From contig NZ_JAHLLW010000026.1 in the NCBI RefSeq assembly GCF_019426345.1, positions 1-40,996 of the forward strand: a stretch of DNA of 40,996 bases, read 5' to 3'. The notes under the pieces were generated by a model. It worked only from the letters and a program-made list of their open reading frames with translations, was not told where the DNA came from and searched no databases. The DNA is from Marinomonas lutimaris (GTDB taxonomy: Bacteria > Pseudomonadota > Gammaproteobacteria > Pseudomonadales > Marinomonadaceae). The position numbers and the translations under genes are program-made. Positions 34,701-40,996 of this stretch are shown piece by piece. Positions within the stretch are counted from its first letter, which is position 1; every line of letters begins with the position of its first letter.

Positions 34701-34837
34701 ATAATGTTCACGGTAGGCGGTGCAATAGAAGGGTAGCGGGATATTGGCAACTTTGGAATCGCAATACAGCCAAACAAAATAATGAAAAGCGCAATAACCC
34801 AAGCAAACACTGGACGCTGTATAAAAAATTGGGACAT
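31706..34837 (-). CDS. RND efflux pump, inner-membrane transporter (HAE1, AcrB/AdeB-like)
   Basis: A 1043-residue proton-driven drug pump, a trimer in the inner membrane. It starts MSQFFIQRPVFAWVIALFIIL as in all HAE1 pumps. It has two large periplasmic loops and twelve helices. The proton relay in TM4 is GIIVDDAIVVVENVERIM (the two Asp pair with a Lys in TM10, within ITVIGLSAKNAILIVEYA). It works with the fusion protein encoded upstream and the outer-membrane factor encoded downstream. The AdeRS-like regulators next door support an AdeB-like role, with broad drug substrates expected but not proven. Confidence 0.95.
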   Translation of the reverse strand: MSQFFIQRPVFAWVIALFIILFGCIAIPKLPISRYPSIAPPTVNIMATYPGASPQAMNDGVLSLLEGELSSVKNLLYFESSADSSGSASITVTFKPGTNPDLAQIDVQNQMKAVESRLPRAVRQDGLTIESATSNFLMIVGLKSDDNRYDEIALNDYLARNLVKELRLIEGVGRVQSFGAEKALRIWVDPNKLYSLGLTMNDISQAVTEQNTQITPGSIGTAPTVEGQRVTLPLTAQGQLTSVQDFANIILRANSNGSKVLLSDVAKVEIGSQSYGFLNRENGKTATAAAIQLTPGANAVKTAEAVEKRLAELSQTLPAGMSYSTPFNTAPFVKVSINKVITTLLEAMVLVFLVMYLFLQSIRYTLIPAIVAPIALLGTFTVMLLTGFSINVLTMFGMVLAIGIIVDDAIVVVENVERIMAEEGLSPKEATIKAMKEITGAIIGITLVLTAVFIPMAFASDSVGAIYKQFSLSMAVSILFSAFLALTLTPALCATLLKPVKGHHQQTRFAQWFNRSFSRMNNRYETQVGAFVSRKGFMMLIFVVLCAILILIYRQLPSSFLPEEDQGYFMTSIQLPADATTERTLAVVEKFEEHVLSRPAIESTMTVIGFGFSGSGTNAAQSFTMLKDWDHRSGTSTQNELQLAEAAMADVKEGSVMQMLPPSIEELGTNSDISFFLQDRANQGYEQLKNTESQMIDLAQKSTLLKDFYTDGLPAGTSIHLEIDRQKAEVLGVSFTNISETLSSAAGSTYINDFPNQGKMQQVIMQTEPSARMQIDDILSLHVRNSSGGMVPLSELVTPSWSESIPQLLRFQGYPAIRIAGSAAAGVSSGQAMAEIEQLAKQLPQGYAIAWTGQALQERQSAQQAPMLMALSMLVVFLVLAALYESWSIPLSVMLVVPLGLLGAVLAVVLRDMPNDVFFKVGMITVIGLSAKNAILIVEYAKQLREQGFSLAESAIKAAKLRLRPILMTSLAFTLGVLPLMLASGASAETQRAIGTGVFGGMISATLLAIYFVPAFFVFVMSIQERLASWTNSNKTPPTDFKG

Positions 34838-34864
34838 AAATTTCAGACTCTCTAATAATCTTAA

Positions 34865-36046
34865 TCAGTGGGTCACAGGTGCGGAAGGAGCGTCGAACTC
34901 TTTCCATGGGTGTTGATTGACGAGCATACCGTCCTGAAGCCTATCCATTCCTTCGATGACGATGATATCTCCGACTTCTATTCCATCTTGTATGTGATAT
35001 TGCCCCTGGATGAGTTCCCCCAGTGCTATCGGCTGAAAGTGAGCAAAGTTTTTCTCATCAATACGCCAAACATGAGGTACACCCGACAGATGCATAACGG
35101 CTTGCTGTGGAACCATCAGTGCATTTTGGTAACTTGAATGGAGAACTTTTGCTCTGATAAACATGCCTGGTAACAGTAGGCGTTGAGGGTTATCAACCAG
35201 TACGCGTAGCAAAACATCGCCTGTGCTCACGTCGATATTAATGCCGGAGAATAAAGCCTGACCTTTGATAGGATAGGGTTGGCCGTTACTGTGCAAAATT
35301 TCGATTGTTGCGCCTGATGCATTCGATTCACCCGCCGAATTTGCCGCTAAGGCTTCACGTGTTGCTTGAAACGAGGTAGCGGGGCGACGAATATCCACAA
35401 ACACTTGATCAATCTGCTGGATACGCGCCATGGGGCTTGTATCTGTGCTACTGACTAATGTCCCTTCACTTACTAAAGCTTGCTCAATGCGACCTGATAT
35501 GGGGGCTGTCACGTTGGCAAAGGTCACATCAAGCTGACGACGTGCCAGAGTTGCTTTTGCAACAGCAATATCGGCTCCCGCTTGGTCACGGAGTAACACG
35601 GCATCGTCATAATCCTGACGACTGATAGCATCGGCGGCTAGCAGTGGTTTGAGGCGCGTGACTTTGTCGTCAGCCAATTTGAACGTAACCTGTGCTCTCA
35701 ATAAGTTGGCTTTGGCCGTGTCGGCTTCTGCCACAAAAGGGGCTGGATCAATCTGAAATAGTGATTGGCCTGCTTTTACTTCTGCCCCTTGTTTGAATAG
35801 CCTTTGTTGTATGATCCCCGTTACTTGTGGGCGAATGTCAGCTGTGCGTACGGCCATGACTCGGCCAGGAAGTGTTTCATATATCTCAAGAGGCGTAGGC
35901 TCTACTTTAATCGTTGACACTAAGGGAGTGGGTATTGTTAATTCGATCTCATCCTTGTCTTCTTGATTCGACTGATGACAACCGACCAACAAGCTAATTA
36001 TCAAGATATGTAAGCCACTACATACACATGTATTTATCTTTTTCAC
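34865..36046 (-). CDS. RND efflux membrane fusion protein (AdeA/AcrA-like lipoprotein)
   Basis: This periplasmic adaptor links the pump to the outer-membrane channel. With GTG 36046 as start it has 393 residues: a lipoprotein signal (VKKINTCVCSGLHILIISLLVGC, lipobox LVGC), a barrel-sandwich hybrid with TADIRPQVTGIIQQRLFKQG, a helical hairpin (AADTAKANLLRAQVTFKLAD), and beta-barrel parts (VDVSTGDVLLRVLVDNP in similar form). GTG 36046 is chosen over the in-frame ATG at 36094 because AAGGA lies 8 bases before it and it starts the signal peptide. First gene of the efflux operon, divergent from the AdeR-like gene. Confidence 0.92.
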   Translation of the reverse strand: MKKINTCVCSGLHILIISLLVGCHQSNQEDKDEIELTIPTPLVSTIKVEPTPLEIYETLPGRVMAVRTADIRPQVTGIIQQRLFKQGAEVKAGQSLFQIDPAPFVAEADTAKANLLRAQVTFKLADDKVTRLKPLLAADAISRQDYDDAVLLRDQAGADIAVAKATLARRQLDVTFANVTAPISGRIEQALVSEGTLVSSTDTSPMARIQQIDQVFVDIRRPATSFQATREALAANSAGESNASGATIEILHSNGQPYPIKGQALFSGINIDVSTGDVLLRVLVDNPQRLLLPGMFIRAKVLHSSYQNALMVPQQAVMHLSGVPHVWRIDEKNFAHFQPIALGELIQGQYHIQDGIEVGDIIVIEGMDRLQDGMLVNQHPWKEFDAPSAPVTH

Positions 36047-36118
36047 TGCGCTATCCTTTGGGGAAATGAACGTAAAAGCGTTTAAGTAATTCAATTGTTC
36101 GTGAGTTTACTATTTGTG

Positions 36119-36150
36119 TGTGGAGGTTCTGCTGAGTGAATGTGGAGGTT
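36119..36150. promoter_or_regulatory. 10-bp direct repeats between the efflux operon and its regulators
   Basis: TGTGGAGGTT lies at 36119-36128 and again at 36141-36150, starts exactly 22 bp apart (two helical turns). AdeR of Acinetobacter binds a direct repeat in the adeR-adeA spacer, and this is the equivalent place. The second copy also supplies the ribosome site of the regulator gene, so it may simply be conserved for that. Confidence 0.4.
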
Positions 36151-36152
36151 TG

Positions 36153-36920
36153 ATGGAGGGGCATTTGTTTTCTGAAAATCACAAGGTTATGTCTAAGTCT
36201 GATCAAGAAGGCCCAGATCATCGTCAAGCATTGGTTCTGATCGTGGAGGATGAGTTGGAAATTGTTGATATTTTATCGGCTTATCTGACGCGTAATAACA
36301 TGCGTGTCCTTCATGCTGGTGATGGACAACAGGCGCTTGAACTTCATGCTTCTATTCAGCCGGATCTGATTTTGCTGGATATCCAGATGCCGAAAAAGGA
36401 TGGTTGGGAAGTGTTGTCTCAGTTACGACAAAATAGTAACACCCCCGTCATTATGCTTACGGCGATGGATCAAGATTTGGATAAACTGATGGCACTTCGA
36501 ATTGGCGCAGACGATTATGTCGTGAAGCCCTTTAATCCGGCGGAAGTGGTGGCGAGAGTGCAAGCTGTTTTACGACGTACTTTAGAGGTTAACTCCTCTG
36601 CAAAGAGTAAGACATTGCGTGCAGATCCTTTTGAAGTGGATTTGGAAAGCCATGACATAACCGTTTATGTTAGCGGCGAAGCGCATTCACTTGCGTTGAC
36701 ATTAACCGAATTTAGGCTCTTAACTCATTTCATTCGTTCACCGAAACGCGTGTTTACCCGAGAGGAGCTATTGGTCTCTTGTTTACCAGAGGGGGATGCT
36801 CTAGAGCGAACAGTGGATAGTCACATTAGTAAAATTCGTAAAAAACTCGATGCTTTTGGGGTTCATGGTGTGCCCGCTGGAGTTCGTGGTGTTGGTTACC
36901 GCTTGAAAGGTGACTCATGA
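36153..36920 (+). CDS. OmpR-family response regulator, AdeR-like
   Basis: A 255-residue two-domain regulator close to AdeR of Acinetobacter (247 residues). The receiver has D76 (LLDIQMPKKDGWEVL), a VEDE acidic pocket and K125 (VVKPFNPAEVVARVQAVLRRT). The winged helix ends ERTVDSHISKIRKKLDAFG...RGVGYRLKG. Many segments match AdeR, including LRIGADDYVVKPFNP. ATG 36153 has GGAGG 4 bases upstream. TTG 36114 and GTG 36120 are in-frame alternatives. The kinase gene overlaps its end by 4 bases (ATGA). It faces the RND operon divergently and probably controls it. Confidence 0.92.
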   Translation: MEGHLFSENHKVMSKSDQEGPDHRQALVLIVEDELEIVDILSAYLTRNNMRVLHAGDGQQALELHASIQPDLILLDIQMPKKDGWEVLSQLRQNSNTPVIMLTAMDQDLDKLMALRIGADDYVVKPFNPAEVVARVQAVLRRTLEVNSSAKSKTLRADPFEVDLESHDITVYVSGEAHSLALTLTEFRLLTHFIRSPKRVFTREELLVSCLPEGDALERTVDSHISKIRKKLDAFGVHGVPAGVRGVGYRLKGDS

Positions 36921-37966
36921 AATTAAGTGGTTTGAGTCGTCAAATTGCTTTTTCAATGATAAAAATAGCCATTGGATCCGCTTTATTGGTCACCATAGGG
37001 TCGTTTGTTTTTTATTATCTATGGGAAGCGTACTGGCCTAACGTGCTGCCGAATGAGGAAAACCTTGCCCCAACAGGACCAGAGTGGTTGTGGATTTTAT
37101 TAACCTTAGTAATAGTTATTTTATTGGCAATCAATGTCGCCATTCGGTTATCCCAGCGCATATTGGAGCCTTTAAATTTGGTTGCCGAAGGGATCCGAAG
37201 AATTGCCGAAGGGGATCTCAATTATCGCGCCCATGTCGGGGATCGATCTCTTGGTGAAGCCGCTTTATTGGTTGATGACCTAAATTTGTTGGCAGAAAAG
37301 CTGCAGCGTATGACCGAAGAGCACACTTTTTGGAATGCGGCCATTGCCCATGAATTAAGAACCCCTGTGACCATTTTACGAGGACGACTACAAGGCTTGG
37401 CAGAAGGGGTGTTTACGCCAGATGAAGCCCAATTTGTTAGACTTTTGGTTCAAGTGGAAGGGTTGTCGCGTTTAATTGAAGATCTTCGTGTTATTAGCTT
37501 AATGAACAGTGGTGAGTTAAAAGTTAACTTAGAAGAAACCCAGTTATCGGACGAAATCAAGCTGCTTACCGATTTATCCGCTAATATGCTTAAAGAGGCA
37601 GGTCAGCATGTGGTGCTAAATTTAACGAGATTGCCTGTAATTTGTGACCCTACTCGAATTCGTCAGGCTTTGTTAGCGATATTGGAAAATGCCAGTAAGT
37701 ATGCTCTTCCGGGGGAAATAATCATCACGTCTGCACTTAAAGATGAGGATTGTTACTTGTCTGTGGCAGATTCTGGGCCGGGTATTCCGTTGGAGTTGCT
37801 ACCACATGCATTCACGGCTTTTCGCAGAGCCAAAGACAATACTAAAAACGGTAGCGGGTTAGGTCTCGCTGTGGTCGCGGCCATAGCAAAAGCGCATGGC
37901 GGAAATGTTAACTGCTACCTAAATGAAAAGGGTGGGACGGTAATCGAGCTATGCTGGCCATCTTAA
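36917..37966 (+). CDS. Sensor histidine kinase, AdeS-like
   Basis: A 349-residue membrane kinase: TM1 (about 14-37), a very short periplasmic loop, TM2 (about 58-76), HAMP (80-130), H-box with H145 (FWNAAIAHELRTPVTILRGRLQGLAEGVF, closely like AdeS), and an ATPase domain with ASKYALPG, ADSGPGIPLELL and SGLGLAVVAAIAKAHGG. The short outer loop suggests it senses the membrane or internal signals, as with AdeS. The ATG overlaps the regulator stop. Its job is most likely to control expression of the divergent RND pump. Confidence 0.92.
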   Translation: MKLSGLSRQIAFSMIKIAIGSALLVTIGSFVFYYLWEAYWPNVLPNEENLAPTGPEWLWILLTLVIVILLAINVAIRLSQRILEPLNLVAEGIRRIAEGDLNYRAHVGDRSLGEAALLVDDLNLLAEKLQRMTEEHTFWNAAIAHELRTPVTILRGRLQGLAEGVFTPDEAQFVRLLVQVEGLSRLIEDLRVISLMNSGELKVNLEETQLSDEIKLLTDLSANMLKEAGQHVVLNLTRLPVICDPTRIRQALLAILENASKYALPGEIIITSALKDEDCYLSVADSGPGIPLELLPHAFTAFRRAKDNTKNGSGLGLAVVAAIAKAHGGNVNCYLNEKGGTVIELCWPS

Positions 37967-38043
37967 ACAGAAATTATTGCCTTTGGTGACACAGTGTCAT
38001 TGGATTTATAGCCACCACTGTTAATGGTTTGCGCTGTTACTTT

Positions 38044-38268
38044 TTATCTGAACTGGGTGAGCGATAGATAAAGGTCAATGACGGACACAACATGACGAGT
38101 AAATAAAGGGTCCGATAGTAAGGTGCGTAGTCGTCCTAGAACTCGGCTCATGGCGGATTGGCTTAGGTTTAAGCGAGCAGCAGCTTTGCTGACACTGCAC
38201 TCCTCAACGAGGATTTGCAACGCCACTAACAGGTTTAAATCCCGACGATAGCTTTCTTCTACTTTCAT
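38044..38268 (-). pseudogene. Truncated LysR-type regulator (HTH only)
   Basis: 74 residues with a classic LysR HTH: DLNLLVALQILVEECSVSKAAARL, SQSAMSRVLGRLR and SDPLFTRHV. The effector-binding domain of about 230 residues is absent. After FTRHV the sequence becomes unrelated and stops at 38044, with the AdeS-like gene only 77 bases beyond. This is a deletion remnant. It might still be translated, but it could not bind an effector. Confidence 0.8.
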
Positions 38269-38427
38269 ACCTAGCCTGAAACAATGGAATAATCTTGGCG
38301 GTGTAACCAGTAAATGTCGGAAAACACCCTTTAGGTTGGAGATTATACTCTGTCAAAGCCTTCAGGCTTGGTCTTTCCTAGACGTAATTTTGCCTATTCC
38401 CCCATGGTTTAAACAGCCAGATTAATG

Positions 38428-39063
38428 TTAAAGAAAATATCCCGCAAATAAGGTCAGGCCAAAGCCCATTAAAATGGCGCCGGCCACTCTTTCAATTATG
38501 TGTATGTAGGCTTTTAAATAGGTTTGAACCTGGGGGCGACCGATGGCGGTTGCGATAAATAAGTCCCAAAACAGCACCACAAGGAACATCCATACGCCGC
38601 AAGAGATTTGTTGAATCAATGTCACCTCACTGCCAAGGATGACTGTCATTAAGCTCATATAAAATAAAGCGTTTTTAGGATTGAGTAGAGCAGAGTTTAA
38701 TCCGAGGATGAGTTGGTGCATGGCGGAGGGTGGCGTCTCTTGACCAGTTTCCAGTAGTGCGTTGTTTTTTCTGCTGCGTAGGAGTTTTTGCCCAACCCAT
38801 AAAAGGTAAATGGCACCAGCGGCTTGAATCAATGCAAAAGCCATTTGATTATCTCGAAGATTTGCCCATCCCAGTATAACGAGTGCGATATAAATCGCAT
38901 TACCTAGGGCGACGCCAAGACAGATAAACCGACTGCCTTGTAATCGATGGCGGATAGAGTGGGCAATAATTAGGAAAAAGTCCTGTCCTGGGCTTAATAA
39001 CGCGACGAAGTGAGCCAGTGCTAATGCAGGAAAAGCCGCAGGAAGAAGGGTTGCGAGTGACAT
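38428..39063 (-). CDS. LysE/RhtB-family amino-acid exporter
   Basis: An inner-membrane exporter of 211 residues with about six helices. The N-terminal motif ALAHFVALLSPGQDFFLIIAHSIRHRLQGSRFICLGVALGN is the LysE/RhtB signature (SPGQDF). A second motif, GLNSALLNPKNALFYMS, also fits. LysE-type proteins export amino acids such as lysine, homoserine, threonine or leucine. The substrate here is not known. It follows the AraC-type regulator gene on the same strand by 46 bases, so that regulator probably controls it. Confidence 0.9.
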   Translation of the reverse strand: MSLATLLPAAFPALALAHFVALLSPGQDFFLIIAHSIRHRLQGSRFICLGVALGNAIYIALVILGWANLRDNQMAFALIQAAGAIYLLWVGQKLLRSRKNNALLETGQETPPSAMHQLILGLNSALLNPKNALFYMSLMTVILGSEVTLIQQISCGVWMFLVVLFWDLFIATAIGRPQVQTYLKAYIHIIERVAGAILMGFGLTLFAGYFL

Positions 39064-39109
39064 AACAAGTTACCTATAGATTATTTTTTCCAACTATAGG
39101 CTTTGGGTG

Positions 39110-39946
39110 TCAGGGAATATTGTCGAAAATTGACGTTCCTTGTTGATATTGGCGAGGCGTTGAAGCGGTATAATTCACAAAGGTGCGATGTAGTTGGCTT
39201 TGATCTGAAAAGCCAACTTCCGCGGAGACATCCACAATGCTCATTCCTTGTCTCAATAAAATCTTAGCTTGTTCAATCCGATTATTATTAAGAAAGGATT
39301 TTGGCGTGATGCCGTAATGCTTTTTAAAACGGCGGATTAATGTTTCCGCAGGTTTGCCAAGCTCTTTCGCTATGACATCAAGGGACGGAGCCTGTGTTAT
39401 ATCTTGTAAGAGTCGAGTTTTTAGCTCACTGGCTAAATGGCTTTCGTCCTCATGTTCCAGAATAGGAGAGCAATAGCGGCTGACTAGGCTAAAAACCTGC
39501 CTTTCTAAGCGGCTTGCTGTTTCCTCGTTGTCTTGATTTAACACGGCATGGATTATCTCCGACAATTTTATCTCATTGCCTAGGGCTGGTAGTAAATTGT
39601 GCTGGCAGTCGTATTTTTTGATCTCGTAACCATAGAGTTTCGATAACAAGTGGCAGCACCATGTGTTGTCGATATAGAGCATGTGGTAACTGCGTGGCTG
39701 ACCCTGCAAGGGATTACAGGAGTGAACGACGTTGGGTTCAATAAGAACCATGTCCGCTTTTTCAAGCATCATCTCATTGTTTGGTAGGGTTAACAGTGTT
39801 GTACCTGACTCAATGATGCCAATGGATAGTTCGGAGTGACAGTGTGTTTTATAGCTTTGCGTGCTGTTTTGAGTTGTGCGTATTGTAAGGAATGGAATAC
39901 CCTTGCTACTCCAAAAATGCTGATTAACATTACGAACCGTATCCAT
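39110..39946 (-). CDS. AraC-family transcriptional regulator
   Basis: 278 residues: an N-terminal cupin-like AraC binding domain (about 15-140, with THCHSELSIGIIESG and VLIEPNVVHSCNPLQ) and a C-terminal double HTH (KELGKPAETLIRRFKKHYGITPKSFLNNNRIEQAKILL, then SIVDVSAEVGFSDQSQLHRTFVNYTASTPRQYQ). It probably binds a small ligand, perhaps an amino acid, and controls the LysE-type exporter encoded directly downstream. ATG 39946 is chosen. TTG 39964 and GTG 39949 are in-frame alternatives. Confidence 0.9.
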   Translation of the reverse strand: MDTVRNVNQHFWSSKGIPFLTIRTTQNSTQSYKTHCHSELSIGIIESGTTLLTLPNNEMMLEKADMVLIEPNVVHSCNPLQGQPRSYHMLYIDNTWCCHLLSKLYGYEIKKYDCQHNLLPALGNEIKLSEIIHAVLNQDNEETASRLERQVFSLVSRYCSPILEHEDESHLASELKTRLLQDITQAPSLDVIAKELGKPAETLIRRFKKHYGITPKSFLNNNRIEQAKILLRQGMSIVDVSAEVGFSDQSQLHRTFVNYTASTPRQYQQGTSIFDNIP

Positions 39947-40127
39947 CACAAAGCAAAACTCCAAATCAAGGCTCTAATGATCCTATTGCACCAATTGGTT
40001 TTGCGCAACCGCCTAGGGCACTCTTAACGTTGGTGTCTGTTTAAGGTCTATGAAAATACCTTTCCTTATATGAGAGTGGTTGTTTTAGATTGTGATGGTT
40101 CCCATAAAAAAATTCTGGAGTTCTGTT

Positions 40128-40841
40128 GTGAAATTTCCAACACCCTTAATAGAAGGGAAATTGATTAAGCGCTATAAGCGTTTTTTGTCTGATATCGAAT
40201 TGCCAAACGGTGACGTTGTGGTGGCTCATTGCCCAAATACGGGCTCCATGAAACGATGTCAGCAGGATGGGGCTCGTGTTTGGCTATCTAAAAGTGATAA
40301 CCCAAAGCGTAAGCTGGCTTACACCTGGGAGCTGGTGGAAGTCGACGCTCAGTATCTAGCGTGTATTAATACCGGTTACCCAAATAAGTTGGTTGGTGAA
40401 GCCATTGTCAATGGTGTGGTGAAAGAACTTGCTGACTACCCTGAACAAAAAGCGGAAGTGAAATACGGTGAGAAAAGCCGTATTGATTGGTTGCTCACAG
40501 GCAATGATGGTCGTAAGTGTTACGTGGAAGTGAAAAACGTCACCTTATTAGAAGAGGACGGTTTGGGGTATTTTCCCGATGCGGTGACGGATCGTGGTCG
40601 CAAACACTTATACGAACTGGCGAAAATGGTTGAAGAAGGTCATCGAGCAGTAATGTTCTTCTGTGTGAGCCATACTGGAATAAGTTCTGTTACGCCTGCT
40701 GCTCATATAGATAAAAAGTATGTAAAAGCATTTGTTGAAGTGGTTGAGAAAGGAGTAGAGGTTATTGCCTATCAAGTGGCGATCGATTCCCAAGAGATGA
40801 AAATTGTGCGTTCGGTACCCGTGGTTATGCCTGATCTATGA
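40128..40841 (+). CDS. sfsA: DNA-binding protein / nuclease SfsA
   Basis: A 237-residue SfsA-family protein (E. coli has 234). It shows the family signatures [107 protein letters not shown] and [12 protein letters not shown]. The VEVKNVT core matches the nuclease fold proposed for SfsA. It was first described as affecting sugar fermentation, and its cellular job is still unclear. GTG 40128 is chosen because GGAG lies 7 bases upstream and the homologous region starts a few residues later. The in-frame ATG at 40092 lacks a ribosome site. Confidence 0.95.
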   Translation: MKFPTPLIEGKLIKRYKRFLSDIELPNGDVVVAHCPNTGSMKRCQQDGARVWLSKSDNPKRKLAYTWELVEVDAQYLACINTGYPNKLVGEAIVNGVVKELADYPEQKAEVKYGEKSRIDWLLTGNDGRKCYVEVKNVTLLEEDGLGYFPDAVTDRGRKHLYELAKMVEEGHRAVMFFCVSHTGISSVTPAAHIDKKYVKAFVEVVEKGVEVIAYQVAIDSQEMKIVRSVPVVMPDL

Positions 40842-40963
40842 GAGTAACCAGCTTGTTATTGTGTTGTTTTGGTTATTTAACAACCAAAAAGAGCGTTCTT
40901 TGATGGTTTTATGAACGAATACCCTTTTATTTAAAATAAATTGAAAGAAAATGTCGAAAAGGG

Positions 40964-40996
40964 TTGCACAAAATCTGTAGATCCTTAATATACGCC
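40964..40996 (+). promoter_or_regulatory. Strong promoter of stable-RNA type, pointing out of the window
   Basis: TTGCAC (40964-40969), a 16-base spacer and TAATAT (40986-40991), with an ACGCC discriminator after it and an A/T-rich tract (40925-40955) before it. GC-rich discriminators with UP-like tracts are common on rRNA and tRNA promoters, but the transcribed gene lies outside the window. Confidence 0.55.

Noticed and set aside
40867..40889. TTTTGGTT-ATTTAAC-AACCAAAA hairpin after sfsA
   Set aside because: The stem is AT-rich with no T-run after it on the sfsA strand. It is too weak to call a terminator.
1..40996. CRISPR arrays, tRNA and rRNA genes
   Set aside because: I saw no regularly spaced repeats and no tRNA- or rRNA-like segments in the window.

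Overview
The window looks like chromosome from a marine gammaproteobacterium of the Oceanospirillales, most like Marinomonas. This is inferred from gene content (TAXI-TRAP transporter, cyanide-insensitive oxidase, BacNav-type channel, AdeRS/RND-like efflux, guaBA next to xseA) and not from any marker gene. No rRNA or tRNA gene lies inside the window, but the last 35 bases look like a strong stable-RNA-type promoter pointing out of it.

Bases 1-7500 form an AT-rich accessory island. It holds the tail of an XRE-type regulator, a complete IS5-family element, an unrecognised 388-residue gene, a small unrecognised gene with its own promoter and a possible leader peptide, and a two-gene Gabija-type anti-phage locus (gajA OLD/TOPRIM nuclease, gajB UvrD-like helicase). 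Bases 7568-8881 carry a complete one-domain voltage-gated channel with an unusually acidic selectivity filter (TFEDWTD). Facing it is a truncated second copy that keeps only the last pore helix and the coiled-coil tail.

Bases 8899-16355 hold an eamA-type exporter gene and, divergently, a TctDE-like two-component system. That system overlaps a gene for a periplasmic binding protein, followed by a TAXI-family TRAP transporter (binding protein plus fused permease). A perfect 11-bp tandem repeat just upstream of the transporter is a good candidate operator for the response regulator.

Bases 16384-22605 are the most interesting unit. A CIO-type cytochrome bd operon (a 38-residue membrane peptide, cioA, cioB and a DUF2474-like peptide) is divergent from a membrane histidine kinase and a sigma-54-dependent response regulator. 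The shared spacer contains, in order going upstream of cio, a perfect FNR/ANR box, a GG-N10-GC sigma-54 promoter, a pair of 14-bp direct repeats, and two copies of a GTAAAC-N3-GTTTAC dyad placed like an enhancer. Together these suggest that the neighbouring two-component system drives cio through sigma-54 and that ANR/FNR represses it.

Bases 22765-29443 are mostly core genes: a chemoreceptor, xseA, guaB and guaA. Bases 29759-37966 hold an RND efflux operon (membrane fusion protein, pump, outer-membrane factor) with a GNAT acetyltransferase gene fused to its end by an ATGA overlap. It is divergent from AdeRS-like regulators, and a 10-bp repeat lies in the spacer. The right end holds a LysR remnant, a LysE-family exporter, an AraC-type regulator and sfsA.
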